In this document: positions 17,111 through 18,136 of the stretch, in pieces
How the letters are laid out: each line of letters starts with the position of its first letter
Position numbering within the stretch: the first letter of the stretch is position 1
Assembly: GCA_050697155.1 (NCBI GenBank)
Contig: JBOGZD010000061.1
Coordinates: 1 to 18,136, forward strand
Direction of reading: 5' to 3'
Origin: JBOGZD01 sp050697155
GTDB taxonomy: Bacteria > Actinomycetota > Thermoleophilia > Solirubrobacterales > 70-9
Length of the DNA stretch: 18,136 nucleotides
Made by a program: the position numbers and the translations under genes
The notes under the pieces: generated by a model
Told to the model about the DNA's origin: nothing
The model's database searches: none
What the model saw: only the letters and a program-made list of their open reading frames with translations

Positions 17111-18000
17111 ATGATCGAGCGAGACGGATACATGCCAGGGGTCCCCTGCTGGGTCGACACCAGCCAGCCCGACCCCGAGTCGGCGGTCGACTTCTACCGT
17201 GGGCTGTTCGGGTGGGAGTGCGAGGACGTGATGCCGCCGGGATCGCCGGGCAAGTACTTCACCGCCCGGCTTTACGGAGGCGACGTCGCCGCCATCGGAT
17301 CGCCACCCGAGGGCGCGCCGCCGACGGCGGTCTGGAACACATACGTCTGGGTCGAGAGCGCCGACGAGACCGCCTCGAAGGTGCTCGATGCGGGCGGAAG
17401 CGTCGTCACGGACCCATTCGACGTCACCGGGGCGGGCCGGATGGCGGTGTTCGCCGATCCCGCGGGCGCCGTTTTCCGCGCCGAGCAGGCAAAGGAGCAC
17501 AAGGGCGCCCGGATCGTCAACGAACCCGGGACCCTGAACTTCAACAATCTCAACACCCGCGACCCGGAGGGCGCGAAGTCCTTCTACGGCTCGGTGTTCG
17601 GCTGGGAAACGCTGACTCTGGACGGCGGCTTCACGGCTTGGACGCTGCCGGGCTACGGCGACTTCCTCGAGCGCAGCGATCCGGGCCTCCGCGCGCGCAT
17701 GGCCGAGGGCGGCGCTCCGGAGGGCTTCGAGGACGTCGTCGCGTCGCTCGTTCCGATCGCCGAAGACCAGCCGGACGTTCCCCCCACTGGGGCGTGACCT
17801 TCGCGGTGGCCGACGCCTACGCGACCGCCAAGCGAGCCACGGAGCTCGGCGGCAAGGTGGTGGTTCCCCCGTTCGACGCCCCATGGGTGAGGATGACCGT
17901 CATCACCGACCCCCAGGGAGCGACGTTCACCGCGAGCAAGTTCGTGCCCGAGAACAAGAGCCTCGCGGAGGAGGCCGACACCGCGGTCGGCGGGTCCTAA
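17111..18000 (+). pseudogene. Two-domain VOC (glyoxalase/bleomycin-resistance-like) protein, one frameshift
   Basis: A vicinal-oxygen-chelate protein with two tandem domains. The first opens with PCWVDTSQPDPESAVDFYRG-LFGWECED; the second opens with NFNNLNTRDPEGAKSFYGS-VFGWETL. The start is ATG 17111, six bases after AAGGGAG. As written the frame stops at 17797 (228 residues, ending DVPPTGA). The missing end is in the next frame: HWGVTFAVADAYATAKRATE, then the usual VOC end WVRMTVITDPQGATFTASKF, to a stop at 18000. One more C in the six-C run at 17780-17785 would give DVPPHWGVTF and 296 residues. A homopolymer error is therefore the simplest explanation. VOC proteins with this 'FYxxxFGWE' pattern are widespread in actinobacteria, mostly without known substrate. 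It is divergent from a WYL regulator. Confidence 0.85.
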
Positions 18001-18136
18001 CGGGCATCGACGGCCGCCTCGGCGTCCACGGCTCCCCGAACACCGTGGCCCACGGCCACTGGCTCTCGCAGGTCGAGCGCAACCCAAAGCCCCGAGAGGA
18101 GGGTTAGGCCGGCGACGACCGCGATCGCCCCGCTGA
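17997..18136 (-). CDS. 3' end of an unidentified membrane protein gene (cut by window edge)
   Basis: An open - strand frame enters from the right edge and ends at TAG 17997-17999, overlapping the VOC stop. The 45 visible residues include a hydrophobic segment (GAIAVVAGLTLLSGLWVALD) followed by an alanine- and valine-rich tail. GC-rich third positions agree with coding. Too little is visible to name a family. Confidence 0.45.
   Translation of the reverse strand, partial: SGAIAVVAGLTLLSGLWVALDLREPVAVGHGVRGAVDAEAAVDAR

Overview
The window is a high-GC (about 70%) bacterial chromosome segment with tightly packed genes, 1-4 bp start/stop overlaps and GTG starts. A WYL regulator, a class III nucleotide cyclase, a BlaI-M56 pair and VOC proteins point to an actinobacterium. 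A deep-branching lineage such as Thermoleophilia/Solirubrobacterales is plausible, but this is inferred from style and content because no marker gene is present. I see no rRNA, tRNA, CRISPR array, insertion sequence or integrase.

Layout. (1) 1-3984, + strand: two ABC exporter systems in tandem, an ABC-2 type pair (ATPase cut by the window edge, plus permease) and a MacB/FtsX-type permease with its ATPase, ending in a small two-cysteine lipoprotein. (2) 4048-4341, +: a small protein of unknown function. (3) 4364-7861, - strand: a six-gene operon read from right to left. It encodes a small membrane protein, a BlaI/MecI repressor, an M56 (BlaR1-like) membrane protease, a class I methyltransferase (one frameshift), a membrane-anchored class III adenylate cyclase and a multi-span membrane protein. 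(4) 7975-14108: an envelope redox, copper and lipoprotein block. It holds a TlpA/ResA thioredoxin (-), a divergent Asp-box beta-propeller lipoprotein (+), a 922-residue copper P-type ATPase with fused cupredoxin and HMA domains (-), and a divergent lgt-sortase pair (+). (5) 14109-14893: a gene-poor stretch with degraded-looking reading frames. (6) 14894-18136: a DJ-1/PfpI protein, an NTF2/SnoaL-like protein (frameshifted), a WYL regulator (-), a divergent two-domain VOC protein (frameshifted), and the 3' end of an unidentified - strand gene at the right edge.

The most interesting signal is an 18-bp pattern, (C/G)TCC(T/G)ATG-N5-TAGTA, found once in each of three intergenic spaces (7904, 8671, 12436). 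Each copy lies 43-76 bp upstream of a - strand gene start: the BlaI-M56 operon, tlpA and the copper ATPase. Two of the three spaces are divergent and also face the beta-propeller lipoprotein and lgt. The TAGTA/GTAGTA core resembles the half-site reported for mycobacterial BlaI. I therefore propose a local BlaI-M56 regulon controlling copper efflux, envelope thiol redox and lipoprotein maturation, with a methyltransferase and a cyclase co-transcribed with the regulator.

Three genes (methyltransferase, NTF2-like, VOC) are each broken by what looks like one missing base, one of them in a six-C run. This suggests deletion errors in the assembly as much as real gene decay, and should be settled before those genes are called dead.
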